Assembly: GCF_029266855.1 (NCBI RefSeq) | Contig: NZ_JAQSWB010000007.1 | Coordinates: forward strand, 124,001-188,000 | Direction: 5' to 3' | DNA: 64,000 nt | Origin: Fluviicola sp. | Lineage (GTDB): Bacteria > Bacteroidota > Bacteroidia > Flavobacteriales_D > Crocinitomicaceae | Shown: piece after piece, positions 51,487 to 62,890 of the stretch | How the letters are laid out: the number at the start of each line of letters is the position of its first letter | Position numbering within the stretch: the first letter of the stretch is position 1 | Notes under the pieces: generated by a model | What the model saw: only the letters and a program-made list of their open reading frames with translations | Databases searched by the model: none | Told to the model about the DNA's origin: nothing | Made by a program: the position numbers and the translations under genes

Positions 51487-54400
51487 TTAAGAAATCGCAT
51501 CCAATTCTTCCTTGTTTGCAACAATGACTTTTTGGAAACGACGTACACCTGTACCAGCCGGAATCAAGTGACCAACAATTACGTTCTCTTTCAAACCTAA
51601 TAAATGATCTTCTTTTCCGGAGATTGCAGCTTCATTCAATACTTTCGTTGTTTCCTGGAAGGAAGCAGCTGAGATGAATGATTGTGTCTGTAATGAAGCA
51701 CGGGTAATACCTTGTAATAACGGTGTTGAAGTTGCAGGAACTGCATCACGTGATTCTACTAACTGCTTATCAGCGCGTTTCAATTGTGAATTTTCGTCAC
51801 GTAATTTACGTGCAGAAACAATCTGACCTGCCTTAAGCGTTGTAGATTCTCCCGGATCAACAACAACCTTCATTCCATAGATAGAATCGTTCTCTTCCAT
51901 AAAGTCTGCTTTATGAACAGATTGTCCTTCCAAGAAACGAGTATCTCCTGCATCCACGATCTCTACTTTCAACATCATCTGACGAACGATTACCTCGAAA
52001 TGCTTATCGTTGATTTTTACCCCCTGAAGACGGTAAACCTCTTGGATTTCATTCACGATGTACTCTTGTACTTTCGTCGGCCCCTGGATATTCAAGATAT
52101 CGTTTGGTGTAATAGCACCATCAGATAACGGTTGTCCTGCACGAGTAAAATCGTTCTCCTGTACCAGGATGTGTTTAGAAAGCGGAACCAAATATTTGCG
52201 AACATCACCTACTTTGGAAGTTACCTGAATCTCACGGTTACCACGTTTAATTTTTCCAAATTCAACGATACCATCAATTTCAGAAACCACTGCAGGGTTA
52301 GAAGGGTTACGTGCTTCGAACAATTCCGTTACACGAGGAAGACCTCCGGTGATATCCCCTGTCTTACCAGCAACACGAGGGATTTTAACCAAAATCACAC
52401 CTTCTTCTACTTTATCACCTTCACTTACGGAAATATGGGAATCAACAGGAATGTTGTACTCACGCAATACTTCTTTTGTTTTAGGATCAATAATATGAAT
52501 TGCAGGGTTTTTCTTCTTATCGCGGGATTCGATGATCACTTTTTCAGTAAATCCTGTTTGCTCATCGACTTCTTCACGGTAAGTAATACCATCAATAATA
52601 TTTTCAAATAATACTTTTCCTGATACCTCAGAAATGATAACCGCGTTATACTGGTCCCATTTACAGATGATATCACCTTTCTTAACGGTGATGTTATTTT
52701 CAACCAACATTTCCGCTCCGTAAGGAATATTCGAAGTCATTAAAGCAACTCCGGTTTTCGGATCAGTAATTTTCAATTCAGCTGAACGTCCGACAACAAT
52801 TGTCTTCGGCACGCCATCTGCACCTTTACGTGTAATCGTACGTAATTCGTCGATTTCCAATCTACCGGAAGATTTTGCTTTCAAATCGGATTCATCAGCA
52901 ATGTTCGATGCAGTACCCCCAACGTGGAATGTACGTAATGTCAACTGTGTTCCCGGCTCACCAATTGATTGAGCAGCAACTACACCAACAGCATCTCCAT
53001 CCTGTGCAGGACGGTGAGTTGCCAAGTTACGTCCGTAACATTTAGAACAAACTCCACGACGCATCTCACAAGTTAATACCGAACGGATCTCAACTTCTTC
53101 AATACCTGCTTTTTCGATTTCATCAGCTACGGTCTCAGTGATCAATTCTCCTGCCTCAACAATCAATTGTTCTGTTTCCGGGTTGAAGATATCGTGAACA
53201 GATGTTCTTCCTAAAATTCGGTCGATCAACGGCTCAACGATCTCATCATTTTTCTTCAATGAACTCGCTACTAAACCTCTCAATGTTCCACAATCCATTG
53301 CATTAATTACAACATCTTGTGCAACGTCAACCAAACGACGAGTTAAGTAACCCGCATCCGCCGTTTTCAATGCCGTATCGGCCAAACCTTTACGTGCACC
53401 GTGAGTAGAGATAAAGTACTCCAAAATCGAAAGACCTTCCTTAAAGTTGGAAAGAATCGGGTTTTCGATAATTTCCTGTGCAGAAGCTCCTGATTTTTGA
53501 GGTTTCGCCATCAATCCACGCATACCGGACAACTGACGAATCTGCTCTTTCGAACCACGGGCTCCGGAATCAAACATCATGTAGATGGAGTTGAATCCTT
53601 GATCGTCATTCTTCAGCTGATCCATCAACGTATTCGTCAAACGGATATTGGTATGCGTCCAGATATCAATAATTTGGTTATAACGTTCGTTGTTCGTGAT
53701 AAGACCCATGTTATAATTGGCCATTACCTCTTTCACTTCCGTTTCTGCTTTCGCAACCAAAATTTCTTTTTCTTTCGGGATAATGATATGATCCAGGTTG
53801 AATGATAATCCACCACGGAATGCCATACCGTATCCTAATTCTTTAATATCATCCAGGAACTTAGCTGTTTTAGCCGTTCCACACACTTTTAATACGTGTC
53901 CGATAATATCACGAAGCGCTTTTTTCGTCAATACGTCATTGATGAAACCAACTTCACGCGGAACTACCTCATTGAAAAGTACACGTCCGCAAGTTGTATC
54001 GATCATCATTAAAGTTGGCACACCTTCCTCATTCAAATCGTATGATTTTACTTTGATTGGAGCGTGTAAATCCAATTTACCTTCGTTATTGGCGATAATT
54101 ACCTCTTCAGGAGAATAGAAAATACTTCCTTCACCTTTAACTTTATGCTCAGGAGTACTTGTACGCATCTTAGTGATGTAGTAAAGACCCAAGACCATAT
54201 CCTGGGAAGGTACCGCAATCGGTGCTCCATTCGCAGGGTTCAAAATGTTGTGAGAAGCAAGCATCAATAATTGTGCTTCCAAAATTGCAGCGTTACCTAA
54301 TGGTAAGTGAACCGCCATCTGGTCACCATCGAAATCGGCGTTGAATGCCGTTGTTACCAACGGATGCAAACGAATTGCTTTTCCCTCAATTAATTTTGGC

Positions 54401-55767
54401 TGGAATGCCTGAATTCCCAAACGGTGAAGTGTAGGAGCACGGTTTAATAATACCGGGTGTCCTTTCAATACGTTTTCTAAGATATCCCAAACAACCGGCT
54501 CTTTGCGATCAACAATTTTCTTTGCAGATTTTACTGTCTTCACAATTCCACGCTCAATCATCTTACGAATAATGAACGGTTTGTAAAGCTCAGCAGCCAT
54601 ATCTTTTGGTAAACCACATTCATGCAATTTCAAATCCGGTCCGACAACAATTACCGAACGTGCTGAATAATCCACACGTTTACCCAATAAGTTTTGACGG
54701 AAACGACCTTGTTTACCTTTCAATGAATCGGAAAGGGATTTCAACGGACGATTTGATTCTGTCTTAACCGCAGATGCTTTACGAGAGTTGTCGAACAATG
54801 AGTCAACAGCCTCTTGCAACATACGTTTTTCATTACGCAAGATAACTTCCGGAGCTTTGATCTCGATCAAACGCTTCAAACGGTTGTTACGGATAATTAC
54901 ACGACGGTAAAGGTCATTTAAATCCGATGTTGCGAAACGTCCGCCATCCAATGGAACCAATGGACGTAATTCCGGTGGAATAACCGGAACAACTTTCACG
55001 ATCATCCATTCAGGACGGTTGTCAATACGTTTTTGAGAATCGCGCATTGCTTCAACAACCTGAAGTCTTTTCAAAGCTTCATGCTTACGTTGAACCGAAG
55101 TTTCCGTATTTGCCTGGTGACGCAATCTGTAAGATAAATCTTCCAGGTTTAACTTGCGCAACAAGTCATACAATGCCTCAGCACCCATCTTCGCGATGAA
55201 TTTGTTCGGATCCGTATCTTCCAGGTATTGGTTTTCTCTTGGCAAAGTGTCCAGGATATCCAAATATTCTTCTTCTGTAAGGAAATCCTTTTCAGTAAGG
55301 GAAGTTCCATCCAAATTATTTGCGATACCCGGTTGAATAACCACGTAACGCTCATAATAAATGATTTGATCCAATTTCTTGGTAGGCAATCCTAATAAAT
55401 AACCGATTTTATTCGGTAATGAACGGAAATACCAAATGTGTGCTACCGGAACAACCAAAGAGATATGTCCCATACGCTCACGACGTACTTTTTTCTCAGT
55501 AACCTCAACACCACAACGGTCACAAACGATTCCTTTGTATCGAATACGTTTGTATTTACCACAATGACATTCGTAATCTTTCACTGGTCCGAAGATGCGT
55601 TCACAGAACAATCCATCTCTTTCCGGCTTGTATGTACGATAGTTAATTGTCTCAGGCTTGAGCACTTCTCCGCTTGACTGATCACGGATCACCTCAGGAG
55701 AAGCCAACGAGATCGTAATCTTGTTAAAGCTACTTTGTTTTTTCGGTGTTTCTTTTCTGTAAGCCAT
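51487..55767 (-). CDS. rpoC: DNA-directed RNA polymerase subunit beta'
   Basis: The 1426-residue largest subunit holds the catalytic site. Recognised parts are the N-terminal zinc-binding cluster ('[21 protein letters not shown]' region, about 65-85) and the Mg-binding '[15 protein letters not shown]' near residue 475. The trigger-loop region '[19 protein letters not shown]' and the second Zn cluster '[20 protein letters not shown]' are also present. The length is typical for Bacteroidetes. It ends the rpo/rpl block at a bidirectional terminator. ATG start. Confidence 0.99.
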   Translation of the reverse strand: MAYRKETPKKQSSFNKITISLASPEVIRDQSSGEVLKPETINYRTYKPERDGLFCERIFGPVKDYECHCGKYKRIRYKGIVCDRCGVEVTEKKVRRERMGHISLVVPVAHIWYFRSLPNKIGYLLGLPTKKLDQIIYYERYVVIQPGIANNLDGTSLTEKDFLTEEEYLDILDTLPRENQYLEDTDPNKFIAKMGAEALYDLLRKLNLEDLSYRLRHQANTETSVQRKHEALKRLQVVEAMRDSQKRIDNRPEWMIVKVVPVIPPELRPLVPLDGGRFATSDLNDLYRRVIIRNNRLKRLIEIKAPEVILRNEKRMLQEAVDSLFDNSRKASAVKTESNRPLKSLSDSLKGKQGRFRQNLLGKRVDYSARSVIVVGPDLKLHECGLPKDMAAELYKPFIIRKMIERGIVKTVKSAKKIVDRKEPVVWDILENVLKGHPVLLNRAPTLHRLGIQAFQPKLIEGKAIRLHPLVTTAFNADFDGDQMAVHLPLGNAAILEAQLLMLASHNILNPANGAPIAVPSQDMVLGLYYITKMRTSTPEHKVKGEGSIFYSPEEVIIANNEGKLDLHAPIKVKSYDLNEEGVPTLMMIDTTCGRVLFNEVVPREVGFINDVLTKKALRDIIGHVLKVCGTAKTAKFLDDIKELGYGMAFRGGLSFNLDHIIIPKEKEILVAKAETEVKEVMANYNMGLITNNERYNQIIDIWTHTNIRLTNTLMDQLKNDDQGFNSIYMMFDSGARGSKEQIRQLSGMRGLMAKPQKSGASAQEIIENPILSNFKEGLSILEYFISTHGARKGLADTALKTADAGYLTRRLVDVAQDVVINAMDCGTLRGLVASSLKKNDEIVEPLIDRILGRTSVHDIFNPETEQLIVEAGELITETVADEIEKAGIEEVEIRSVLTCEMRRGVCSKCYGRNLATHRPAQDGDAVGVVAAQSIGEPGTQLTLRTFHVGGTASNIADESDLKAKSSGRLEIDELRTITRKGADGVPKTIVVGRSAELKITDPKTGVALMTSNIPYGAEMLVENNITVKKGDIICKWDQYNAVIISEVSGKVLFENIIDGITYREEVDEQTGFTEKVIIESRDKKKNPAIHIIDPKTKEVLREYNIPVDSHISVSEGDKVEEGVILVKIPRVAGKTGDITGGLPRVTELFEARNPSNPAVVSEIDGIVEFGKIKRGNREIQVTSKVGDVRKYLVPLSKHILVQENDFTRAGQPLSDGAITPNDILNIQGPTKVQEYIVNEIQEVYRLQGVKINDKHFEVIVRQMMLKVEIVDAGDTRFLEGQSVHKADFMEENDSIYGMKVVVDPGESTTLKAGQIVSARKLRDENSQLKRADKQLVESRDAVPATSTPLLQGITRASLQTQSFISAASFQETTKVLNEAAISGKEDHLLGLKENVIVGHLIPAGTGVRRFQKVIVANKEELDAIS

Positions 55768-55822
55768 GTTATAACTTTCTTTAATTCAATTTGACAATTT
55801 GTTTCCTAATAACGTTTTGATC

Positions 55823-58800
55823 TTAGTCCATTGATATATTCAATCCAAGACCTCTTAATTCATGCAACAATACGTTGAATGATTCAGGGATACCCGGTTC
55901 AGGAATGTTATCACCTTTAACGATCGCTTCGTATGCTTTCGCACGACCCATCACGTCATCGGATTTAACTGTCAAGATTTCTTGTAGGATATTAGCAGCT
56001 CCAAATGCTTCCAATGCCCAAACCTCCATCTCACCAAAACGCTGACCTCCGAATTGGGCTTTACCACCCAATGGCTGTTGTGTAATTAATGAGTATGGTC
56101 CGATTGAACGAGCATGCATTTTGTCATCAACCATGTGAGATAATTTCAACATGTAAATTACACCCACAGTTGCCGGTTGGTGGAAACGATCTCCCGTTCC
56201 GCCATCATACAGGTAAGTTTTACCTGAACGTGGAACACCTGCTTTATCTGTCCATTCATTGATCTCTTCCGGTTTAGCACCATCAAAAATCGGAGTAGCG
56301 AATTTCACACCCAATTTTTCTCCGGCCCAACCAAGTACTGTTTCGTAAATCTGACCTAAGTTCATACGAGAAGGTACCCCTAGCGGATTCAATACGATAT
56401 CTACCGGTGTTCCATCCTCTAAGAACGGCATGTCTTCAGCACGAACGATATTAGCAACGATACCTTTATTACCGTGACGACCAGCCATTTTATCACCCAC
56501 TTTCAACTTACGTTTCTGAGCAACATATACTTTCGCCATTTTCACGATACCTGCAGGCAGTTCATCTCCAACTGAAATATGGAATTTTTTACGTTTGTAA
56601 ATCCCCAATAAATCATTTGCTTTAATCGTAAAGTTATGTAACAAACGACTAACCAATGCATTTACGTGAGAATCAGTTGTCCAATTTGTAGGATTCACGA
56701 TAGTGTAATCGATCACCAATAAATTTTTATGTGTGAACTTCGTTCCTTTTTTAATGATTTCTTCTTTGAAATTGTTGAATACACCAGCTGATTTATTCTC
56801 ACCTAAAACGGTCATCAATTTATCAGCTAATTTTTCTTTCAATTCAGCGTAATCTTTATCGTATTCCGTATCAAGAACTTCCAATACGGGTTTGTCCTGA
56901 GCTTTTGACTTACGATCTTTAATTGCGCGAGAGAACAATTTTTTCTGGATAACAACTCCGCGAAGAGATGGACCTGCTTTCAAAGAAGCATCCTTCACAT
57001 CACCTGCTTTATCACCAAAGATTGCACGTAATAACTTCTCTTCCGGAGAAGGATCCGTTTCACCTTTAGGAGTAATTTTACCGATCAGGATATCACCTTC
57101 TTTGATCTCAGCACCAATGCGGATCAAACCGTTCTCATCCAAATCTTTCGTTGCTTCTTCAGAAACGTTCGGAATATCAGAAGTTAATTCTTCCATTCCA
57201 CGTTTTGTATCACGAACCTCTAACGAATATTCGTCAATATGAATCGATGTAAAGATATCGTCACGAACAACTCTTTCAGAAATCACGATCGCATCCTCAA
57301 AGTTATACCCTTTCCAAGGCATGAATGCAACTTTCAGGTTTTGTCCCAATGCCAACTCTCCACCTTGTGTAGCATAACCTTCGCAAAGAACCTGTCCTTT
57401 CTCAATTCGGTCCCCTTTGCGAACAATCGGCTTCAAGTTGATTGTTGTACTTTGGTTTGTTTTCTGGAATTTTGTTAATGAGTAACGAGTCACTTCACTA
57501 TCAAAGCTTACTAATTTGTCATCAGCAGACCAATCGTAACGAATCACGATTTCGTTTGCATCAACGTATTCAACTGTTCCCGGTCCTTCCGCATTAATCA
57601 ATACACGGGAATCGCGTGCAACTAATTGCTCGATTCCTGTACCAACTACCGGAGACTGTGGTTTCAATAATGGAACAGCCTGGCGCTGCATGTTGGATCC
57701 CATCAATGCACGGTTGGCATCATCATGCTCCAGGAATGGAATAGAAGATGCTGCAATCGATGCAATCTGGTTCGCACCTACGTCCATCAAATGTAAATCC
57801 TTCGGTTGAACAACCGGGAAGTCACCTTCAAAACGAGCTTTCACCAAATCAGAAAGGAAATTTCCTTTCTCATCAACAATTGCATTTGCCTGAGCGATCA
57901 TTTTTTCATCTTCTTCTTCAGCAGATAAATAAATCGGTTCAGTCGTTGTATCTACTTTACCATTCGATACGGAACGGTAAGGAGTTTCGATAAATCCAAG
58001 TTTATTCACTTTCGCGAATACACACAAAGATGAAATCAAACCAATGTTTGGTCCCTCCGGTGTTTCAATCGTACACAAACGACCGTAGTGCGTATAGTGA
58101 ACGTCACGTACCTCAAAACCTGCTCTTTCACGAGAAAGTCCACCTGGTCCTAGTGCAGACAAACGACGCTTGTGAGTTACCTCGGAAAGCGGGTTGGTCT
58201 GATCCATAAATTGAGACAACTGGTTGGTTCCGAAGAATGAATTAATAACGGAAGACAAAGTCTTCGCGTTGATCAAGTCAATCGGAGTAAAGACCTCATT
58301 ATCACGAACGTTCATACGCTCACGAATTGTACGGGCCATACGAGCCAAACCAACACCAAACTGAGCGTATAATTGCTCACCTACTGTACGAACACGACGA
58401 TTTGACAAGTGGTCAATATCATCCACATCCGCTTTAGAGTTGATCAATTCGATCAGGTATTTGATAATTGAAAGAATATCATTTTTAGTCAAAACACGAG
58501 ACTCTTCCGAGTTGTCGATATTCAACTTTTTATTCATTCTATAACGACCTACTTCACCTAAGTCATAACGTGCGTCTGAGAAAAATAATTTTTCAAAAAC
58601 ACCTTTTGCAGTTTCATAATCAGGTGGTTCAGCGTTACGTAACTGACGGTAAATGTGTTCAACAGCTTCTTTTTCAGAGTTTGAAGTATCTTTTTGAAGC
58701 GTATTATAAATAATGGTATAATCAGCAGTGTTTGCATCTTCCTTGTGGAAAATCACTGTTTTTACACCTGAATCAATTACCAGGTCAACGTGGTGATCCT

Positions 58801-59635
58801 CCAATACCGTTTCACGGTCAAGAACCACTTCGTTACGTTCGATAGATACTACTTCTCCTGTATCTTCATCTCCAAAGTCCTCAATCCAAGACTTCAATAC
58901 ACGAGCTGCCAGTCTTCTACCAACGCATTTTTTCAAATTAGCTTTATTAGCTTTCACTTCATCAGCTAATCCGAATATTTCTAGAATATCTTTATCTGTT
59001 TCATATCCAATTGCACGGAAAAGTGTTGTAACAGGCAATTTTTTCTTACGGTCGATGTAAGCATACATTACGCTGTTGATATCCGTTGCAAATTCGATCC
59101 AAGATCCTTTAAAAGGAATCACACGAGCAGAGTACAATTTTGTACCGTTTGCGTGACGGCTTTGACCGAAGAATACCCCTGGTGAACGGTGTAACTGAGA
59201 AACAATAACACGTTCTGCACCATTGATTACGAACGAACCTTTTGGTGTCATGTATGGGATTGTACCTAAGTATACATCCTGCACGATTGTTTCGAAATCT
59301 TCGTGTTCAGGGTCTGTACAATATAATTTTAGTTTAGCTTTTAGCGGAACGCTATAAGTTAAACCTCTTTCGATACACTCATCAATAGTGTAACGAGGTG
59401 GGTCGATGAAATAATCAAGGAACTCCAACACGAATTGATTTCGTGTATCAGTAATTGGGAAATTTTCCGCAAATACCTTGAACAATCCTTCGCTTTCACG
59501 ATTTTCAGGTGTCGTTTCCAATTGGAAAAACTCCTGGAAGGATTTAAGCTGAATATCCAGAAAATCCGGATAAGCGAACTGATTTTTGCTAGAAGCAAAA
59601 TTAATTCTCGTTGATGTATTGCTTGTTGTTGCCAA
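55823..59635 (-). CDS. rpoB: DNA-directed RNA polymerase subunit beta
   Basis: The 1270-residue second-largest subunit has the rifampicin-binding region with '[33 protein letters not shown]' and the C-terminal '[22 protein letters not shown]', both nearly universal. The wild-type-like '[10 protein letters not shown]' gives no sign of rifampicin resistance. No ATG is available at the conserved start '[19 protein letters not shown]'; TTG at 59635 is used. It is followed by rpoC after 55 bases. Confidence 0.99.
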   Translation of the reverse strand: MATTSNTSTRINFASSKNQFAYPDFLDIQLKSFQEFFQLETTPENRESEGLFKVFAENFPITDTRNQFVLEFLDYFIDPPRYTIDECIERGLTYSVPLKAKLKLYCTDPEHEDFETIVQDVYLGTIPYMTPKGSFVINGAERVIVSQLHRSPGVFFGQSRHANGTKLYSARVIPFKGSWIEFATDINSVMYAYIDRKKKLPVTTLFRAIGYETDKDILEIFGLADEVKANKANLKKCVGRRLAARVLKSWIEDFGDEDTGEVVSIERNEVVLDRETVLEDHHVDLVIDSGVKTVIFHKEDANTADYTIIYNTLQKDTSNSEKEAVEHIYRQLRNAEPPDYETAKGVFEKLFFSDARYDLGEVGRYRMNKKLNIDNSEESRVLTKNDILSIIKYLIELINSKADVDDIDHLSNRRVRTVGEQLYAQFGVGLARMARTIRERMNVRDNEVFTPIDLINAKTLSSVINSFFGTNQLSQFMDQTNPLSEVTHKRRLSALGPGGLSRERAGFEVRDVHYTHYGRLCTIETPEGPNIGLISSLCVFAKVNKLGFIETPYRSVSNGKVDTTTEPIYLSAEEEDEKMIAQANAIVDEKGNFLSDLVKARFEGDFPVVQPKDLHLMDVGANQIASIAASSIPFLEHDDANRALMGSNMQRQAVPLLKPQSPVVGTGIEQLVARDSRVLINAEGPGTVEYVDANEIVIRYDWSADDKLVSFDSEVTRYSLTKFQKTNQSTTINLKPIVRKGDRIEKGQVLCEGYATQGGELALGQNLKVAFMPWKGYNFEDAIVISERVVRDDIFTSIHIDEYSLEVRDTKRGMEELTSDIPNVSEEATKDLDENGLIRIGAEIKEGDILIGKITPKGETDPSPEEKLLRAIFGDKAGDVKDASLKAGPSLRGVVIQKKLFSRAIKDRKSKAQDKPVLEVLDTEYDKDYAELKEKLADKLMTVLGENKSAGVFNNFKEEIIKKGTKFTHKNLLVIDYTIVNPTNWTTDSHVNALVSRLLHNFTIKANDLLGIYKRKKFHISVGDELPAGIVKMAKVYVAQKRKLKVGDKMAGRHGNKGIVANIVRAEDMPFLEDGTPVDIVLNPLGVPSRMNLGQIYETVLGWAGEKLGVKFATPIFDGAKPEEINEWTDKAGVPRSGKTYLYDGGTGDRFHQPATVGVIYMLKLSHMVDDKMHARSIGPYSLITQQPLGGKAQFGGQRFGEMEVWALEAFGAANILQEILTVKSDDVMGRAKAYEAIVKGDNIPEPGIPESFNVLLHELRGLGLNISMD

Positions 59636-59703
59636 GGCGAAATAAATTTAATTGAGAAAAGGACTTTAAAAATTGGCTAAACGCCGGTAAACAGGTCAAG
59701 GCA

Positions 59704-59719
59704 TCCGTCAAATGACGGA
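59704..59719 (-). promoter_or_regulatory. hairpin in the rplL-rpoB spacer
   Basis: TCCGTCA-2-TGACGGA is a perfect seven-base stem in the 112-base rplL-rpoB gap with no T run after it. In other bacteria this gap holds an attenuator or RNase site that lowers rpoB output; the same is possible here. Confidence 0.5.
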
Positions 59720-59747
59720 CACCTTTCCTGCAAAATTTTGTAACTAA

Positions 59748-60125
59748 TTACTTGATCTCTACTTCAGCACCAGCTTCTTCAAGAGCTGTTTTCAAAGCAC
59801 TAGCCTCGTCTTTGGATACAGCTTCTTTCAAAGTTGTAGGAGCTCCGTCAACTAGGTCTTTAGATTCTTTCAATCCGTTACCAGTTAATTCTTTAACCAA
59901 CTTAACTACAGCAAGTTTGTTAGCACCACCTGATTTCAATACTACATCGAATTCAGTTTTTTCAGCAGCAGCTTCACCAGCTCCAGCTCCACCACCAGCC
60001 ATCATAACTGGAGCAGCAGCAGCAGGCTCGATACCGTACTCGTCTTTCAAAATAGTTGCTAACTCGTTAACTTCTTTTACTGTAAGGTTAACCAATGTTT
60101 CTGCGATTTGTTTTAAATCAGCCAT
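59748..60125 (-). CDS. rplL: 50S ribosomal protein L7/L12
   Basis: The 125-residue acidic protein forms the mobile stalk of the 50S subunit that recruits translation factors. It shows the N-terminal dimer part ('[20 protein letters not shown]'), an Ala/Gly-rich hinge and the C-terminal globular domain ('[20 protein letters not shown]' and '[20 protein letters not shown]'). ATG start, 73 bases after rplJ. Confidence 0.98.
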   Translation of the reverse strand: MADLKQIAETLVNLTVKEVNELATILKDEYGIEPAAAAPVMMAGGGAGAGEAAAEKTEFDVVLKSGGANKLAVVKLVKELTGNGLKESKDLVDGAPTTLKEAVSKDEASALKTALEEAGAEVEIK

Positions 60126-60198
60126 TTTTATAAATTTTAAAAAAGGTTCTTAAATAATTTTTTTTACTTGTGCCTTTGCCGAATTCTCGGCACTTGCG

Positions 60199-60720
60199 TT
60201 ATGCTCTTTCTTCGAGCGTTTTAAGGATTCCAGCAATTTTGGAACCACCACTTGTAAGACCGGAAATAACATTTTTCGCCGGGCTTTGTAGTAATCCGAT
60301 GATATCACCGATTAATTCTTCACGAGACTTGATTGCTTCAAGCGCATCCAATTGGTTGTCACCAATGAAGATTGCTTCTTCAATATAAGCTCCTTTAAGA
60401 ATAGGCTTATCATTTTTCTTGCGGAAATCTTTAATCAATTTTGCAGGAGCATTTCCTACTTCAGCAAACATGATAGATGTCGGACCACTTAACACGGATG
60501 CCAAGTTATCGTAATTTCTACCTTCAACCTTAGCCATTGCTTTAGCCAACAATGTATTCTTAACTACACGTAGTTCGATACCTTGTTGAAAACAACGACG
60601 GCGCAATTGGTTGATTGTTTCAACTGTAAGAGCTGCTGTATCTGCAAGATAGAAGATGTTTGCTTTCGATAAATCTTGAGCAAGATCTTCAATGTACTGT
60701 GCTTTTTGATCTTTATTCAT
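60199..60720 (-). CDS. rplJ: 50S ribosomal protein L10
   Basis: The 173-residue protein anchors L7/L12 dimers to the 50S stalk base. It has 'KAQYIEDLAQDLSKANIFYL', 'LRVVKNTLLAKAMAKVEG' and 'GPTSIMFAEVGNAPAKLIKD', and a C-terminal helix for L7/L12 binding. It starts only 11 bases after rplA, so the leader-type control seen in E. coli upstream of rplJ has no room here. Confidence 0.98.
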   Translation of the reverse strand: MNKDQKAQYIEDLAQDLSKANIFYLADTAALTVETINQLRRRCFQQGIELRVVKNTLLAKAMAKVEGRNYDNLASVLSGPTSIMFAEVGNAPAKLIKDFRKKNDKPILKGAYIEEAIFIGDNQLDALEAIKSREELIGDIIGLLQSPAKNVISGLTSGGSKIAGILKTLEERA

Positions 60721-60731
60721 ACTTCAAGATT

Positions 60732-61427
60732 TTAAGCTACAACAGATTTAGCATCAATTTGGATACTTGGAGACATTGTAGAGCTGATGTAGATACTTCT
60801 AATGTAAGTACCTTTTGCAGCGGATGGTTTCAATTTGATTAACTGTTGGATTAATTCGAATGCATTGTCGCGAATTTTAGCTCCTTCGAAGCTAGCTTTC
60901 CCAACAGATGAGTGAATGTTACCAAATTTGTCAACTTTGAAATCAATCTTACCTGCTTTTACTTCTTCAACAGCTTTACCAACTTCCATCGTTACAGTAC
61001 CTGTTTTTGGGTTTGGCATTAAACCACGAGGTCCAAGGATACGTCCTAAAGCACCTACTTTACCCATAACTGACGGCATTGTAATAATTACGTCGATGTC
61101 TGTCCAACCACCTTTGATTTTCTCAATGAATTCATCTAATCCAACGAATTCAGCACCAGCTGCTTTTGCTTCAGCTTCCTTGTCCGGAGTACAAAGTACT
61201 AATACTCGTACGTCCTTACCAGTTCCGTGAGGCAATGCAACAGTACCACGAACCATTTGATTCGCTTTACGAGGATCTACTCCTAAACGTACAGAGATGT
61301 CAACAGAAGAATCAAACTTCGTTGTTGTAATGTTCTTAACCAAATCACAAGCTTCAGTCAATGTGTAGACTTTAGTTAAATCGTATTTAGCTAAAACCTC
61401 TTTTCTTTTCTTTGAAATTCTACCCAT
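60732..61427 (-). CDS. rplA: 50S ribosomal protein L1
   Basis: L1 forms the mobile stalk next to the E site and often represses its own operon. The 231-residue product has '[20 protein letters not shown]', '[19 protein letters not shown]' and the signature '[15 protein letters not shown]'. ATG start, eight bases after rplK. Confidence 0.99.
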   Translation of the reverse strand: MGRISKKRKEVLAKYDLTKVYTLTEACDLVKNITTTKFDSSVDISVRLGVDPRKANQMVRGTVALPHGTGKDVRVLVLCTPDKEAEAKAAGAEFVGLDEFIEKIKGGWTDIDVIITMPSVMGKVGALGRILGPRGLMPNPKTGTVTMEVGKAVEEVKAGKIDFKVDKFGNIHSSVGKASFEGAKIRDNAFELIQQLIKLKPSAAKGTYIRSIYISSTMSPSIQIDAKSVVA

Positions 61428-61435
61428 GACGCTTG

Positions 61436-61882
61436 TTATTTAGTTGCCGGAGCTTCACCTCCTTTAACAGTTACACCCATACTACGCGCTGTTCCAGCGA
61501 TCATTGACATTGCGGAATCAACTGTAAAACAGTTCATATCCGGCATTTTGTCTTCAGCAATTACACGGATTTGATCCCATGACATTGATCCGACTTTGCT
61601 CTTGTTCGGTTCAGAAGAACCTTTCTTAAGCTTAACGCTGTCAATAATTTGCACTGCTGCTGGAGGAGTTTTGATGACGAAATCAAATGATTTGTCACTG
61701 TAAACAGTAATCACACATGGTAATACCTTTCCTGGCTTATCTTGCGTACGAGCATTATACTGCTTGCAAAATTCCATAATGTTGACCCCTTTTGCACCAA
61801 GTGCGGGACCAACTGGAGGAGCTGGATTGGCTTGACCACCTTTGATCTGTAATTTGATCAATGCTGCTACTTCTTTAGCCAT
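61436..61882 (-). CDS. rplK: 50S ribosomal protein L11
   Basis: L11 sits at the GTPase-associated centre of the 50S subunit and is needed for stringent response signalling. The 148-residue product has '[20 protein letters not shown]', '[13 protein letters not shown]' and the C-terminal '[24 protein letters not shown]'. Length and order are normal. ATG start, 83 bases after nusG. Confidence 0.99.
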   Translation of the reverse strand: MAKEVAALIKLQIKGGQANPAPPVGPALGAKGVNIMEFCKQYNARTQDKPGKVLPCVITVYSDKSFDFVIKTPPAAVQIIDSVKLKKGSSEPNKSKVGSMSWDQIRVIAEDKMPDMNCFTVDSAMSMIAGTARSMGVTVKGGEAPATK

Positions 61883-61965
61883 TGTTTATTTAAATTATGC
61901 AGTCGTAACGTGGGCGTTAAAGGGAAGCTTTAATCAATAATCCCACTGCTGCGGTTAATACATGT

Positions 61966-62517
61966 TTATCCTTCTTTTTCGACTTGCATGTAGCTAAGCT
62001 CGAGAAGGTTCTTGCGACCGAAGATTTTAACCATTACTTTCAATTTCTTTTTCTCTTCATTGATCTCGTCAATTACTCCGGAGAAATTGTTGAATGGTCC
62101 GTCGATCACTTTAACTGACTCTCCGATAACGAACGGGATTTTCACTTCCTCTTCTGTTTCGGATAATTCGTCAACTTTACCTAAAATTCTATTTACCTCA
62201 GACAAACGCATTGGTTGAGGGTCTCCCCCTTTTTCAGCACCCAGGAATCCGATTACATTTGGAATTCCCTTGATCACGTGAGGAACCTCCCCGATCAATG
62301 CTGCTTCAATCAATACATATCCTGGTAAATACGCTTTTTCCTTTGAGATTTTCTTCCCGTTACGGATTTGAAAAACTTTCTCAGTTGGAATCAATACTTG
62401 AGACACGTAATCATCGAGCTTTAAACGGGAAATTTCGAGATCCAGGTATTCTTTCACCTTTTTCTCTTTTCCACTTACTGCACGTACTACGTACCAACGT
62501 TTTTTAATATCTCCCAT
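61966..62517 (-). CDS. nusG: transcription termination/antitermination protein NusG
   Basis: NusG binds RNA polymerase and links it to Rho or ribosomes. From the ATG at 62517 ('MGDIKKRWYVVRAVSGKE') it has 183 residues with the NGN domain ('LPGYVLIEAALIGEVPHVIK' part) and the C-terminal KOW domain ('VKVIDGPFNNFSGVIDEI'). The track start at 62688 reaches back through secE in another frame and is not used. It follows secE by eight bases. Confidence 0.98.
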   Translation of the reverse strand: MGDIKKRWYVVRAVSGKEKKVKEYLDLEISRLKLDDYVSQVLIPTEKVFQIRNGKKISKEKAYLPGYVLIEAALIGEVPHVIKGIPNVIGFLGAEKGGDPQPMRLSEVNRILGKVDELSETEEEVKIPFVIGESVKVIDGPFNNFSGVIDEINEEKKKLKVMVKIFGRKNLLELSYMQVEKEG

Positions 62518-62525
62518 TTTTCCAA

Positions 62526-62747
62526 TTAAAAGAAAGAATAGATAAATCCAACAACCCCTTTCCAGGAAGAGGTAGGAGTTCCTGTAATTCCAAAGACATT
62601 GTCCATCGCGAACACTAACAATGCAAAAATTACAGACGCAACTACCACAATAAGTGCATTGCTCTGCAATTCTTTCCACGTCGGCCACGTAACATTCTGA
62701 GTCATCTCAGTAATTGTCTCGCTAAAATAATTTCTAAACTTTGACAT
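62526..62747 (-). CDS. secE: preprotein translocase subunit SecE
   Basis: SecE is the small clamp subunit of the SecYEG channel. From the ATG at 62747 ('MSKFRNYFSETITEMTQNV') it has 73 residues. It carries the conserved amphipathic 'NVTWPTWKELQSN' and one membrane span ('ALIVVVASVIFALLVFAMD'), the short single-span form of most bacteria. The track start runs into the tRNA and is wrong. Confidence 0.97.
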   Translation of the reverse strand: MSKFRNYFSETITEMTQNVTWPTWKELQSNALIVVVASVIFALLVFAMDNVFGITGTPTSSWKGVVGFIYSFF

Positions 62748-62767
62748 GGTCAATTTATTTTGTTTTG

Positions 62768-62840
62768 CACGGGCGGTAGGATTCGAACCCACGACCAATG
62801 GTTTTGGAGACCACTACTCTACCAGCTGAGCTACGCCCGT
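62768..62840 (-). tRNA. tRNA-Trp (anticodon CCA)
   Basis: The minus strand folds into a full cloverleaf: acceptor ACGGGCG/CGCCCGT with discriminator G, D-arm GCTCAGCTGGTAGAGT, anticodon loop CTCCAAA with CCA, and T-arm GTGGGTTCGAATCCTAC. CCA is not encoded. Position between tuf and secE is a classical one for tRNA-Trp. Confidence 0.97.
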
Positions 62841-62842
62841 GT

Positions 62843-62868
62843 AAAAAGGGGAGTTTAAGCTCCCCTTT
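62843..62868 (-). terminator. terminator after tuf
   Basis: On the minus strand AAAGGGGAG-6-CTCCCCTTT is followed by more T (T5 in all), 20-some bases after the tuf stop and just before tRNA-Trp. Because tRNA-Trp and secE follow, it is probably partial or they have their own promoter. Confidence 0.75.
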
Positions 62869-62890
62869 CATTCAATATATTTATCGCGAA

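Noticed and set aside
51406-51600. 64-codon plus-strand ORF running from the barrel gene into rpoC
   Set aside because: It crosses a bidirectional terminator and is a shadow of rpoC.
62518-62688. N-terminal extension of nusG with a Cys-rich stretch
   Set aside because: It is the antisense-frame shadow of secE; the ATG at 62517 matches known NusG starts.
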